Positions 10,337 through 21,729 are shown, counted from the first letter of the stretch. The stretch is DNA of 64,000 nt from Medicago truncatula (GCF_003473485.1 NC_053047.1:9253001-9317000), one strand, 5' to 3'. A program made the numbers and translations. The notes: generated by a model not told the origin, from the letters alone.

Positions 10337-12799
10337 TGTAACACCCCGTTTTCCCAACAACATAAATATAAAAGTAAATCAGAGTTTAACACCTAACGGG
10401 CATGCTACACTGCTTTTCAAAAATCCATAAATAGAATAAAGTACTATTTATTAAAATCAACTTTGATAAAATATCAGTTCATTGCAGCGGAAAGTATTTT
10501 TCAACATTAAACAACTTCCAATAAAACCTTGGCACACGGCCTCAACAAAATATCTGTAAAGATCAAATTCAACATCAACAATTTCATAATGATACATAAG
10601 GAATGAAAACACGACAACAATTTCCCATCCCGTTACGTATCAGAGCCCTAAGACACTTGAGCCACCACTTCTAATAAGCTTCAATACCTGCAAGTTACCC
10701 ATACGAAGGGCAACAATTCCAAGCAGAAGGGGTGAGATTCACAAACAATAATAGTAGATATATAAATCATCAACTTAATTAAATAACATAATTAGCATCA
10801 TATATTCAACAATAATATTCATACTTCTTCATCCTTAAAAGCACTTACTAAATCAACCAACGACGACAACAACAACTCAATCAACAACATCAACAATAAC
10901 TCACTCAACGACAACCACAATTACAACAACTCCATCTACAACAACGACAACAACACAATCAATCGACAACGACATCAACTACGACAAATTCTCCATCAAC
11001 AACAACGACAACAACAACAACATCAAGGTAGCACCATTTCCTTCGTGTTGAATGACTAAGCATTCCGGGGCATAAGCCCCCAACAATTTGAATGACAAGG
11101 CATTCCAGGGCATAAGCCCTCAACGGTTGAATGACGAGCATTCCAGGGCATGAGCCCTCAACAATTGAATGACAAAGCATTCCAGGGCATGAGCCCTCAA
11201 CAATTGAATGACAAAGCATTCCAGGGCATGAGCCCTCAACAATTGAATGACAAAGCATTCCAGGGCATAAGCCCTCCACGGTTGAATGACAAAGCATTCC
11301 AGGGCATGAGCCCTCAACGGTTTCCTAATCATGAAAGGACTCGACTTGTGTATATCAACATACAACTCAACTACGACAACGACAACATAGGCAACAACAA
11401 CGACAACGACTGTGCATAATAACTTATGACTTACTCCCCAACATGGTCAACATCAACAACCTATGACTCAGTTACTTAGAACGACAACTTGCAACCTTAC
11501 AACCTGAACCAACATCTTGTATAATCCAATTGAATGCATTTATGCATAAACCAACAATCAGCAGCGAATCATATTCAATTCAACAACAACATATAACAAT
11601 AAGCAGCGAGACAACAACAATAATAACCATCATATACAACGAGTAGGACTCATATCAACATCTTTCATAATATATAACTATCTCCTCATTTGTTCATCAA
11701 CCTAAGTCGACGTCATTAAACCTTACCAACATCCTCTCTGAATCTCCGTATAATCAAGAATAACTTCTCTCCTACCTCAAGGGTCTACTCATATCATCAC
11801 GTGCGACAAGAGATCGCAAAATCCTAAACAAGGCTTCTGAAATGGGACAACTCGCGAGGCGAGAGGCTCTACTCGCCATGGCGAGTTAGGGTAAAATACT
11901 CACCATTCCATTCTGACACCATTCCAAGTTCAATCTCATTCTAAAACTTCGCCTAATCATTAAGGTACATGTTCAGGCCCTCATAAACACCCAAGGTTAA
12001 ACTCACAGCTCAAAAACACAGAATCTTGCAAGCTCTCTGCCCACACTCGCTATGGCGAGTAAACTTGTTCGCCATGGCGAGCTGCGAAGTGCAACTCGCG
12101 AGGCGAGTAACTCTTGCTCGCGAGGCGAGCTATGATCTTCATCACTCGCTATGGCGAGGATCATCACTCGGGAGGCGAGCGATGAATAACAGTACGGCCA
12201 GGTTACAGTTTTTCTCAAAAATTCACCCAAACCCATTGTTCTAACCTTAAAACTGATTCTAAACATCAATACATGAAACATCTAAGGTCTGTTCATCATT
12301 TCTACATCAATTCACCCTAATTCCATCATTTAATCATCAATTCTCATCATAACCCTAATTCCCAATTCTCCAAATTTATTCATAACTTTTGTTAAAACAT
12401 AATTAGAATCATATACACTAAAATTAATGTAAGTTAGCCTCACCCTTACCTTAGATAATCGAAATCGCAGCCCTTCTTGGTTCTCTTCCCTTTTCTTGAC
12501 TTTTCTCCCTTTTCTCTGTTGTACGTGAAAACAGTTTCCTGACTCTTTCTAACTTCTCCCTTTTTTTTTTCTAAACCTATTTCAACTTCCTCTATTTCCA
12601 CTTAATCCCACACAACTCTCCTTATTTCTAAATCAGCCCCTTGAACTCCAAATATTCTAAATTCCCACTTATTCTATTAAATAGTAAAATAACTCATTTA
12701 ATAAAATATAACACACCACATAATCAACATAATTATATAAAATCATATAAAAAGACTTTAAATCAACCAATAATAATTAAATAAAATTGGGGCGTTACA
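10337..12799 (-). mobile_element. TGTAAC element copy 3, inverted, inside copy 2
   Basis: Plus-strand ends are TGTAACACCCC and GGGGCGTTACA; exact 5-bp duplications AGTTG lie at 10332-10336 and 12800-12804. It is the reverse complement of copy 2's type: on the minus strand the donor-like CTAAG|GTAAGGGTGAGG is near 12455 and CTTGCAG near 10690. It inserted immediately beside a CGCCTCGCGAG palindrome of copy 2. The 2463-bp length matches copy 2 without its insertion. Confidence 0.88.
11048..11320. repeat. 39-bp tandem repeat, seven units
   Basis: Seven head-to-tail units, 38-40 bases long, containing GCATTCCAGGGCATGAGCCC; AGGGC and GCCCT form a small stem in each unit. The repeat creates spurious ORFs in several frames on both strands. 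Confidence 0.9.
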
Positions 12800-13553
12800 A
12801 GTTGCATTTCGCTGCTCGCCATAGCGAGCAAGTTTACTCGCCGTAGCGAGTGTGGGCAGAGAGCTTGCAAGATTCTGTGTTTTTGAGCTGTGAGTTTAAC
12901 CTTGGGTGTTTATGAGGGCCTGAACATGTACCTTAATGATTAGGCAAAGTTTTAGAATGAGTTTGAACTCGGAATAGGGTCAGAATGGATTCTAGAGTGT
13001 TTTTACCCTAACTCGCCGTGGCGAGTAGAGGCTCTCGCCTCGCGAGCTAGTGCTTGGCAGACTGCGTTGTTTAGGATTTCATGTGACTTTGTCGCACGAG
13101 AGGCTGTGAGTTGAACCTTGAGATAGCAATGAAAGATGTATAGGATTTAAATGATGAACTGTGAAGCTGGATAGGGTAAATTGAGGTTATTAATGTGATA
13201 AAAATTGTATAAGTAATACTTGGATTATGTGAAAATGCTAGACATCGTTGGATTGTATAAGATATTGTTATATCATGTTGTTGTATACTATTGTGTTACT
13301 GTTGATTGATTATGATTGTTAATGATCGCTGGTTTATACTTAACTGCATTCAATTAGAATGTACAATGTGTTGGTTCGAGTTGTAAGTGGCGAGTTGTCG
13401 TTCTAAGTAACGGAGTCATAGGTTGTTGATGTTGATCAAGTTGGGGAGTGAGTCATAGTTATTATGCACGGTCGTTGTCGTCGCCTATGTTGTCGTTGTC
13501 GTAGTTGAGTTGTATGCTGATATACACAAGTTGAGTCCTTCATGATTAGGAAT

Positions 13554-13792
13554 CTGTTGAGGGCTTATGCCCTGGAATGCCTTGTCATTCAACCGTTGAG
13601 GGCTTATGCCCTGGAATGCCTTGTCATTCAACTGTTGAGGGCTTATGCCCTGGAATGCTTTGTCATTCAACTGTTGAGGGCTTATGCCCTGGAATGCTTT
13701 GTCATTCAAACTGTTGAGGGCTCATGCCTTGGAATGCCTTGTCATTCAAATTGTTGGGGGCTTATGCCCCGGACTGCTTAGTCATTCAACGA
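13554..13792. repeat. 39-bp tandem repeat of element copy 2, six units
   Basis: Same repeat as 11048-11320 but in the opposite orientation, as expected for the opposite orientation of its host element. Units carry GTTGAGGGCTTATGCCCTGG. Confidence 0.9.
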
Positions 13793-15532
13793 GTTGAAAA
13801 TAGTACCCCGTTGTTCGTTGTCGTTGATGGTGATATTGTCGTCGTTGTAGGTTGTGTTGTGGTTGTTGTTGTTGAGGGAGATATAGCTGTTGTGGTCGAG
13901 TTGTTGTTGTCATTGTTGGTTGATTTAGTAAGAGTTATTAAAGTTGAAGAAGTATGAATATTATTGTTGAAGTATATGTTGTTAATTATGTTATTTAATT
14001 AAGTTGATAATTTATATATATATCTATTATTATTGTTTGTGAATCTCACCCCTTCTGCTTGGAATTGTTGCCCTCCGTATGGGTAACTTGCAGGTATTGA
14101 AGGATATTAGAAGTGGTGGCTCAAGTGTCTTAGGGCTCTGATACGTAACGGGATGGGATATCGTTGTCATGTTTTCATTCCTTATGTATCGTTATGAACC
14201 TATTGATATTGATTTTAATCATTAAAGATATTTTGTTGAGGCCAAGTGCCAAGGAATTATTTGAAGGATGTTTAATGTTGAACATTATTTCCGCTGCGAT
14301 GAATTGATATGTTTTAATGAACTATTATTTAATGAATAGCATTTTATCTTATTCAAGAATTTTTGAAAAGCAGTGTAACACTCCGTTGTTGATTTAACTC
14401 TGATTTTACTTATTAATATAACTGTTGGGAAGTCGGGGTGTTACACCTTGCACTTCCAAGGAGATTTCACTATAATCACAAAGATTACAAATGCTCAATA
14501 CTCTCTAAGTATGAGACTTCTCAAAATGCTCAAGCACACACGCAAGAGTCTTCCAATGCTCAAGCACTAAGCAAGAGTCTTCTAATGCTCAAGCACGCAG
14601 GCAAGAGTCTTCTGATCAAACAAAAATACAATGAAATATGTTTGACTTGAACACTTGATATACAATCAGTGGTGTTCACAATACAATACAATAAAGACTC
14701 TAGACTTGTGAATTTCTAAGATGTATCAAATCAGTGCAGAAATTCAGTGTGCTTTGCAGAATCAAATTGACATAGTTTTGGCGCTTTTTAACTTATATCT
14801 CCCTCTCTTCAATCTTCAAGTCTTCACTCCTTTATATAGAGGTGTGAAAGAGACGTTGAGTTGATTAGCACGTCTAAAGAGTCGTTGAGTTCCTTTGATC
14901 ATCCACCAATAATCCTTTGCCTGATTTGGGTGTAGTCCTTTGAAGGATTAGCTTCAAATTCATTCCCGTTTTGAAGGAACATTTCTACAGGCATAGCTTT
15001 TGTCTTGTCTTGTAGCGTAGACAAAAACAGAGTAGTGGAGGTAGTGGTTGTACACTTGTACTTTGTCAACTCTGTTAACGAAGGACAAGTATTCAGTGCT
15101 CTTCAAATGACCGTTGATACCTCCCTTTCAATTCTTCGTTCTTCTTAGTCGAGGTTGAAATGAGAAACAGCTACTTTGAATCTTCAGTTTGAATTTTACT
15201 GATCAAATGTAACTTCTGGTGGTGATTTTCGCTTCTGATGAAAACCTTGCTTCTGATGACCTTCTGCTTCTGATGAGCTTCTGCTTCTAATGACGTCATC
15301 ACTTCAGAAGCACTCCAGCTTCAGAGGCACTTTAGCTTCAGACGCAGTTTTCTTCAGATGCTTCGAATTCCTTTGCTCTCCATTGTTCTTCCAAGACCTA
15401 TTGAATTTAATTGACTTGCCTTTGGTCCTGTACACTTGAACAATTATTAGCAATAACCAATTGACAATTTTTAATACCTTGTTATCATCAAAACTTATTA
15501 AGGTTTATTGTGAAACACATTTTGTTCCAACA

Positions 15533-17027
15533 CAGAGAGCCACAAACAATCACTTCAGGCATAACCACCATTAATCTAAGGCACCATAAGATATGGAATC
15601 TGACCAGAAATGTCTATAATGATCCAGGACTAACAAACAGGGGGAAAAGTAATAGAAACTGCCAACAAAGGAGTCAAGTCTGCTTGCAATCTTCACTCAT
15701 TTTCATGATAGAATATTGTCCAAACTTGCTTAATATGCAACCAGAAATAGCTAGAGAGTGATGGTATAAATCTGCATAGCCAAATAAGCAAGAGATGGAC
15801 CACTAAACCTTGCATAGAATCTCATATATATCAAGATCAGAGATAGTAACTAAATTCCCAAACTTGTGGAAAACAGGATAATGACAATAGCACACAAACT
15901 CTTCAAATATTTCACCCAAAATGAAGACCAATGTTCCTCAAAAGTATTAACATAAATCTGTCACATGACACAATCCAAACTTCACCTCAAGGGACATGTA
16001 ACTCAAGAACTCACTCATGGATTTGACAAGCTTCGTGAATGGACATCAAGAAATAGTGAATTGCCCAATCTAACCAATCAATAACCCAAATAAAACAATG
16101 TTGCAGCAGAGACCGGAACCCACTAATTCTCAAAATAGTGCTATTTGAGACCAATTGCTATAAGAATGCTCCATTCAATGCTATAAGGAATGCTCCATCA
16201 GCAATCTCAAATCCAATCAACAACAGTATAGCAACAGAGTATTGTATATGCAATACTTCCACTAAACCAAATGCACAAATCCAATTAACAATGAAACACT
16301 TAAGAGAACCTGAACAAAAACTACAATATACATTTGTGCAGAACACTTGAATGCATAAAATCCCAACAAATCAAAGGTAGCAAGATCAAAGAGTGATTCT
16401 TGTAAGCAAAGAAATCTTATCCAAGTAAGCAACGTTGTTTGCTTACAAGTTCTACCTGAATCATCATTTTACTTTCACTTAAGACTTTCCACAAACACCT
16501 TGTGAACAAAATTGTGACAAAATGCGAAAGACAAATCGTAACACAAAGCTCAATCTCAACTAAACCGAACTCTAACAAAAATTTGGGGAAAATGAATTTA
16601 TAACTCTGAAACCCTAAAATTTGGGGCAAAAGAGGAGAACAAGATTAAACCAAATTGTGATAATAATTGCAAACGAAATCGATCAAAATCATGTCGAAGA
16701 CGATCGAAAAGAAAAACGAAAAAGAAATTCAGTGTGAGAAGAAACCGAATCAATAGAAAAATGATCAAGAAAGTGAAACATAATCGAAGATGAAATTGAA
16801 TCAGGAATTGAATTTCGATCAAGAAATCAAAATCGAATTCGGAAATGGAAGAAAGAATGATCGATTAAACAGAGAAGAAGATCGAAAAATATAACCCTAA
16901 AAATCAGGGGGGAAAGGCAAATGGAACTGATCGAGAAAAAATGAAAAGTGAAGATGAAACAGAAGATGAGAAAATGATTTTCTCGAGAAAATGCAAGGGA
17001 AAATCCTTCAAGGTGGGTACCAGATAA
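15533..17027 (-). other. Copia-like element interior, segment 3 (leader side)
   Basis: Non-coding. The part nearest the primer-binding site (16540-17020) is rich in GATCGA/GAAATCGA words and reads on the minus strand as an untranslated leader. Small ORFs lack domains. Confidence 0.55.
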
Positions 17028-17039
17028 GCTCTGATACCA
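17028..17039 (-). other. Primer-binding site, initiator tRNA-Met type
   Basis: The minus strand reads TGGTATCAGAGC, the standard Copia primer-binding site, directly against the LTR at 17040. Confidence 0.92.
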
Positions 17040-17204
17040 TGTTAGGAAACATGGCATCCATAGAAGGAAGGAGAGAAAACTAAGAAACTCTTTCTATTGA
17101 TGGAAATGGAATATTACAAAATGAGAAAAGTTCCCTCTAATGGGGTGGTTACAAGTTATTTATACTACTCTCTACTAATATGCTATTAATCTATATCTCT
17201 AATA
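17040..17204 (-). repeat. 5' LTR (element orientation) of the Copia-like element
   Basis: 165 bases, 98-99 percent identical to 4394-4564 apart from one 6-base gap. The right target duplication CAAAC follows. Confidence 0.9.
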
Positions 17205-18116
17205 CAAACTTATTACAACTATAGTTGCATGTTTAACAGAAGATAGATTGCTCTTGCTCCCACAGAGTTGCTGGACAGGGGGAATACCCTTATACACGAA
17301 GGTACAGAGATTTGGAGTGTATAACTCGAACTTGCAATAACCTAATGCCCAGGAGTCGTAGTCTATTGTTAAATTGGTGAGTGTGGCACTTGATATGCAG
17401 AGGTTTTGTTTGTCAAGAGAGCGACAATTTTGAAGAATCAAACTATTCAACCTCTTAAATGCTGAAAAAGGCTCAACACGGCCATCATCGTCCACACCAA
17501 AGTCAAAGGACCCTAAAAATAAGTAGGTTAATGCTGGAAATTTCAAAGAATTTGGAAATAATGTTCGTTGAGGAAAAGCAACACAAATGTGAAGAGATGT
17601 TAAAGTGTCACATGAAAAGAAGTAAGACTGAAGATGTTTAACTTTTTTGACATCGATTCGTATTCGCTTGACATTATGCGTAAAAGCATATCTGACAATC
17701 CATTCGAGATGGCTTTGATACCCCACATAACATTCCTCACGAAAATTAAGAACTTGCAGCGCCGTTGAGCGATCACGTGTACCAAAAAATCCATGAATTA
17801 AATATTCAAAACCTTTGAGATCCTTAAAATGTGAATAACCTATTATAAGGCTTGTAAGACGCTTCCAGAGATTCTTCCATCTTTTGGCCAAAACACAAGT
17901 TTGAACTGCGTATTTGGTGTTCAAAAAAGAGAGTATGTGAAGTAAAACACAATCGGGGAAATCACTTAATTTGTCGTTATTATCATAGATGCTATATTTT
18001 TGAATTACTCTCTTCACCGGGTTTCGGATTCCTCTCAGTAGAAAAAACAACCAGTAATGCCAGCATGTTACCTCAACCGTGGACAAGAGATTCATATTGA
18101 TTTGAGTAAAATCCAA
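17205..18116 (-). pseudogene. F-box gene copy A, 5' part
   Basis: Starts with ATG at 18116 and stays open to the insertion point, about 304 codons. An N-terminal hydrophobic stretch (CWHYWLFFLL, about residues 18-27) precedes an F-box at about 49-87 (LSDFPDCVLLHILSFLNTKY, then KRWKNLW). Leucine-rich repeats of the F-box/RNI type follow, with conserved LHICVAFPQRTLFPNSLKFP-type and FSAFKRLNSLILQNC segments. F-box proteins are substrate receptors of SCF ubiquitin ligases. The reading frame is cut by the 12.8-kb retroelement, and the gene resumes at 4393. The promoter is also altered: a Helitron sits about 160 bases upstream. Paralogues: copies C, D and E. Confidence 0.88.
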
Positions 18117-18277
18117 TCCACCCTTTGATGGTGCGTTTCTGAAGCAAGTTTTGAAAACAAGAAAGTAAAACGAGAAAGAAAAAACCCTAATTCAGCAGAA
18201 AAGTCTGCACGTACAGGTTATTTCCTAATTCTTGGTAGTAGTAGGTTTTTCCTCACAAATATTCAAAGTCACTCTTA

Positions 18278-20142
18278 CTAGATCGTCCACCCGTGCTGCC
18301 GCACGGGTCATATACATTGTAAGTGTAGTAGACAAAAGCAAAATTTTATAATACAATCCCAACTTATAATTTTAATGTCATAATTTTAAATACAACTATA
18401 GAAGGAAATTGTATAATTGATTCAAAATATTTTTAGTGACATTGAGCAACAATCTATAATTTAATAATAGAAGAGATTTTGCCAAAAGCACTGCACACAT
18501 CTCTTTTTCTCGTGAGTCAATTACATTGAAAATTCATATATTATATATCACTAACAAAGATACAAAAATTATGTTAAAAGAAATTTGTATAATTGATTCA
18601 AAATATGTTTAGTTACATTGGGCAGCAATCTATAATTTTAATAATAGAGAAGAGTACAATGCTATTATACAGCTCAATTACAATAGGCCTACAGTTGGGA
18701 GCAACATCCAAATTTATAAGGCACCTTTCACAAAATACAGCAAGTCCAAATGAATGTGGTGAGCAGAAAAATATCCTGAAATGGACGGTAAGCAAACCGC
18801 ATCTTTGCTGATAGTGATAAAGCAGCTCCGCACTCAAGATATAGCTTCCAACATCCTAAAACAGAAGCATTAATTGTTCTATCCCCATTCAAAAGACTAC
18901 AAAATATACAATACCCATTTAATTAGCTAATAGTTCAGCCACCAAAATATAGAATTATGTCAAGTATTAGAAAGATTTAGTACATACCATACAAAAGCAA
19001 AATTAATCATACCAGTGTCATTCATTCAGATAAAAATTAAAAGACAATAGCTTGAATACTATATGATTATCCAACAGTTCAGCCACCAATTCTCTTATTC
19101 AATCCTCAAATTACCTCAAAACATTTTTTTGTATAAGTTGCCAATATATCAGCAGCCATGTGCCTTAAATGGCCACAATCGTGATGTAGTCTGTACACAT
19201 TCCCATTACAAAACTAAATTTTCGTAAAAGAAATAACTTAGAACTCACATGTTAAACAAATGAATTTAGCATCAGGGTTAAAATAGTAAATTTATGCAAT
19301 AGGTTTAGGTTAAAATTAGGGCTAAAATTTATGCAATAAGTTTAGGTTAAAATTAGGGATAAAATATGCTTCTGTGTTAACTTTAAAATATAAGAAGGGA
19401 ATTTAGCATTAGGGTTAAAATAGTACATTTATGCAATAGGTTTAGGTTAAAATTAGGGCTAAAATATGTTTCTGTGGTAACTTTAATATATAAGAAGATA
19501 TATAAGAAGATGTATCGAGAAATTGAGAAGGGGGAAAATTCAATAAGGTTAAACAAATGAATTTAGCATCAGGGTTAAAATAGTAAATTTATGCAATATG
19601 TTTAGGTTAAAATTAGGGCTAAAATATGCTTCTGTGTTAACTTTAATATATAAGAAGATGTTCGAGAAATTGAGAAGGGGGAAATTCAATAAGGTTAAAC
19701 AAAGGAATTTAACATCAGGGTTAAAATAGTAAATTTATGCAATAGGTTTAGGTTAAAATTAGGGCTAAAATATGTTTCTGTGTTAACTTTAATATATAAG
19801 AAGGGAATTTAGCATCAGGGTTAAAATAGTAAATTTATGCAATAGGTTTAGGTTAAAATAAGGGCTAAAATATGCTTCTGTGTTAACTTTAATATATAAG
19901 AAGATTTATGCAATAGGTTTATGTTAAAATTAGGGCTAAAATATGCTTCTGTGTTAACTTTAATATATAAGAAGATGTTCGAGAAATTGAGAAGGGGGAA
20001 AATTCAATAAGGTTAAACAAAAGAATTTAGCATCAGAGTTTAAATAGTAAATTTATGCAATAGATTTAGGTTAAAATTAGGGCTAAAATATGCTTCTGTG
20101 TTAACTTTAATATATAAGAAGATATATAAGAAGATAAGAAGA
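18278..20142 (-). mobile_element. Helitron, non-autonomous
   Basis: On the minus strand the 3' end is a hairpin (CCCGTGCGGCAGCACGGG) followed 9 bases later by CTAG, the canonical Helitron terminus. The 5' end reads TCTTCTTATC. Insertion is between A and T with no target duplication: comparison with F-box copy C (29315-29345, CTTATTACATATTTTT) gives the empty site, split here into CTTA and TTACTTGTTTTTT. No Rep/helicase frame, so it is non-autonomous. Part of the interior (about 18490-18900) may be captured sequence, but I cannot identify it. Confidence 0.85.
19250..20135. repeat. Complex tandem repeat inside the Helitron
   Basis: Seven or eight imperfect units built from GAATTTAGCATCAGGGTTAA, TAGTAAATTTATGCAATAGG, TTAGGTTAAAATTAGGGCT and CTTCTGTGTTAACTTTAATA. 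Units are full length (about 145 bases) or short (about 105). The TTTAGG/TTAGGG words are not telomeric. Confidence 0.85.
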
Positions 20143-20477
20143 TTACTTGTTTTTTTTTAATAAATATTAGACCAATGCCAGTCACACCCCAAAAAAAAAC
20201 AAGTTACACCCAAATTTATTTAAAATTTTACAATAATACCAAAATTGTCCTCTTCATGTAAATTTTTAAAAACCCATCTTTAATTATGATCATTTTGAAC
20301 CCTTACCCCCTTTCATCCACAAATCACCATAGATGTGCAACCAATATCTGAATCAACATCTTTGTTATTGATCTGTACTATATTCATAAAGGTTAGTGAA
20401 TTTCATGAATTTCATTTTCGATGAGTTTCTATTTGTTTATTGTTTGTTTTGGCATGAGATGTGTTCAATTTAGGTTA

Positions 20478-21514
20478 GGCTAAAGTGCACTTTTCCCCCT
20501 CTAACTTTCAAAAACTTGCAATTTTGGCCCCCTAAGTACCAAAACCACAATTTAGCCCCCCTAAGATTTAGCCCCATTGCAACTTTGGTCCTTTTGACCA
20601 ATTTTGACCTAGTCAACGCTGATATGGCATGCCACATGTGTATTTTTAAAATTTTTTTTTTTTAAAAGCCACATAATCATTTATTAAATTAAAAAAAATG
20701 AAAAAAGAAATTGAAAAATTAAAAAAAAAAATCAGAAATTGAGGAATTTTTTTTTAAATCAGAATTTTTTTTAATTTTCTTTTCTACTTTTTTTTAATTT
20801 CTGATTTTTTAAAAGCCACATAATCATTTATTAAATTAAAAAAATCAGAAATTGAAGAATTTTTTTTAATTTTCTTTTCTACTTTTTTTTTAATTACTGA
20901 TTTTTTAAAAGCAACATAATCATTTATTAAATTAAAAATGAAAAAAGAAATTGAAAAATTAAAAAAAAATCAGAAATTGAAGAATATTTTTTAATTTTCT
21001 TTTCTATTTTTTTTAATTTCTGATAATTAGATAAATGAAAAAAGAAATTGAAAAATTAAAAATCATAAATTAAAAAAAAATAGAAAAGAAAATTAAGAAA
21101 GTTCTTCAATTTCTGATTTTTTTTTAAAATTCTGATTTTTTTTTTATTTTTCAATTTCTTTTTTCATTTTTCTAATTTAATAAATGATTATGTGGCTTTT
21201 AAAAGAAAGAAAATTAAAAAAAATAGAAAAGAAAAGTAAAAAAAAATCTTCAATTTTGATTTTTTTTAAAAATTCTGATTTTTTTTTTATTTTTTTAATT
21301 TAATAAATGAGTATGCAGCTTTTAAGAAAAAAAATAAGAAAATTAAAAAATACACATGTGGCATGCGAAATCAGCGTTGACTTGGTCAAAATTGGTCAAA
21401 AGGATCAAAGTTGCAATGGAGCTAAATCTTAGGGGGGCTAAATTGTGGTTTTGGTACTTAGGGGTCAAAATTGCAAGTTTTTGAAAGTTAGGAGGGGAAA
21501 AGTGCACTTTAGCC
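20478..21514. mobile_element. Fold-back Mutator-type element with long inverted repeats
   Basis: Ends GGCTAAAGTGCACTTTTCCC and its inverse, flanked by the exact 9-bp duplication TTTAGGTTA (20469-20477, 21515-21523). About 150 bases at each end are inverted repeats. The core is a stack of further direct and inverted A/T-rich units (AATCAGAAATTGAAGAA and AAAAGCCACATAATCATTTA), so the whole element could fold into one long structure. No coding frame. Confidence 0.88.
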
Positions 21515-21523
21515 TTTAGGTTA

Positions 21524-21726
21524 ATGTAAATTAAGTTTACTTATGTTCAATCTAGGCTAATGTAAATTAAGTTTACTTATGTTCAATTTAGGTTAATGTA
21601 AATTTAGTTTACTTATGTTCAATTTATGTTAATGTATATTTAGTTTACTTATGTTCAATCTAGGTTAATGTAAATTCAGTTTACTTACGTGTATGTAGAT
21701 AAGAGGTTAGTGTAAATTCAGTTTAC
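21524..21726. repeat. About 37-bp minisatellite (GTTCAATTTAGGTTAATGTA type)
   Basis: Five or so units of TTAGGTTAATGTAAATTAAG plus TTTACTTATGTTCAATC; the array resumes at 22580-22625 after the nested MITE. The same array is in the related element at 45890-46310. Confidence 0.85.
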
Positions 21727-21729
21727 TTA

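Larger units (their letters stand above)
9641..14445 (+). mobile_element. TGTAAC element copy 2 (interrupted by copy 3)
   Basis: Starts TGTAACGCCC and ends GGGGTGTTACA; exact 5-bp duplications CCTTG flank it (9636-9640, 14446-14450). Without the nested copy it is about 2.3 kb. It has the same conserved donor (CTAAG|GTAAGGGTGAGG, GT at 9979-9980), the same acceptor (CTTGCAG|GTATTG, ending 14093), GC-palindromes at 10245-10335 and 12810-12850, and a 39-bp tandem repeat. No coding frame. Confidence 0.85.
9420..15532. mobile_element. SIRE/Maximus-like solo LTR (nested inside, and itself split)
   Basis: Starts TGAAGGTGAG and ends TTGTTCCAACA, with exact 5-bp duplications CAGAG at 9415-9419 and 15533-15537. 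Once the nested insertion at 9641-14445 is removed, about 1.3 kb remains, a size usual for legume SIRE-type Copia LTRs. The AAGAAGGGGGTTGAATTGTG start and the AGTCCAGTCCCCCTTG / CACTTCCAAGGAGATTTCAC segment (interrupted by the insertion) are as I remember for such LTRs. A TATA-like TTTATATAG lies near 14833. No internal region, hence solo LTR. Confidence 0.75.
4394..17204 (-). mobile_element. Non-autonomous Copia-like LTR element inserted in F-box copy A
   Basis: Two direct repeats of about 170 bases (4394-4564 and 17040-17204) bound the element, with 5-bp target duplications CAAAC at 4389-4393 and 17205-17209. It lies on the minus strand: a TGGTATCAGAGC initiator-Met primer-binding site directly adjoins the LTR at 17028-17039, and a purine tract (CTTGAGGGGGAC) lies at 4565-4576. 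The LTRs differ by two substitutions plus one 6-bp indel, so the insertion is fairly recent. After removing nested elements, the interior (4565-4766, 8656-9419, 15533-17039) is only about 2.5 kb with no gag or pol reading frame. It must have moved with proteins from another element. Confidence 0.9.

Noticed and set aside
11048-11320. Possible CRISPR-like array
   Set aside because: Plant nuclear DNA; the units are contiguous without unique spacers, so it is an ordinary tandem repeat.
10959-11419. Several overlapping ORFs on both strands with repeated MSPQQLNDKAFQG-like or LECFVIQLLRAHA-like units
   Set aside because: They are translations of the 39-bp tandem repeat, whose length is divisible by three; also at 13485-13957. 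No start context or family.
16138-17057. Several 60-76-codon ORFs
   Set aside because: Low-complexity frames in the leader of the Copia-like element, without ATG context or domains.
19250-20135. Telomere-like repeats (TTTAGG/TTAGGG words)
   Set aside because: The words are spaced within a 105-145-bp unit and are not tandem TTTAGGG; they belong to the Helitron array.
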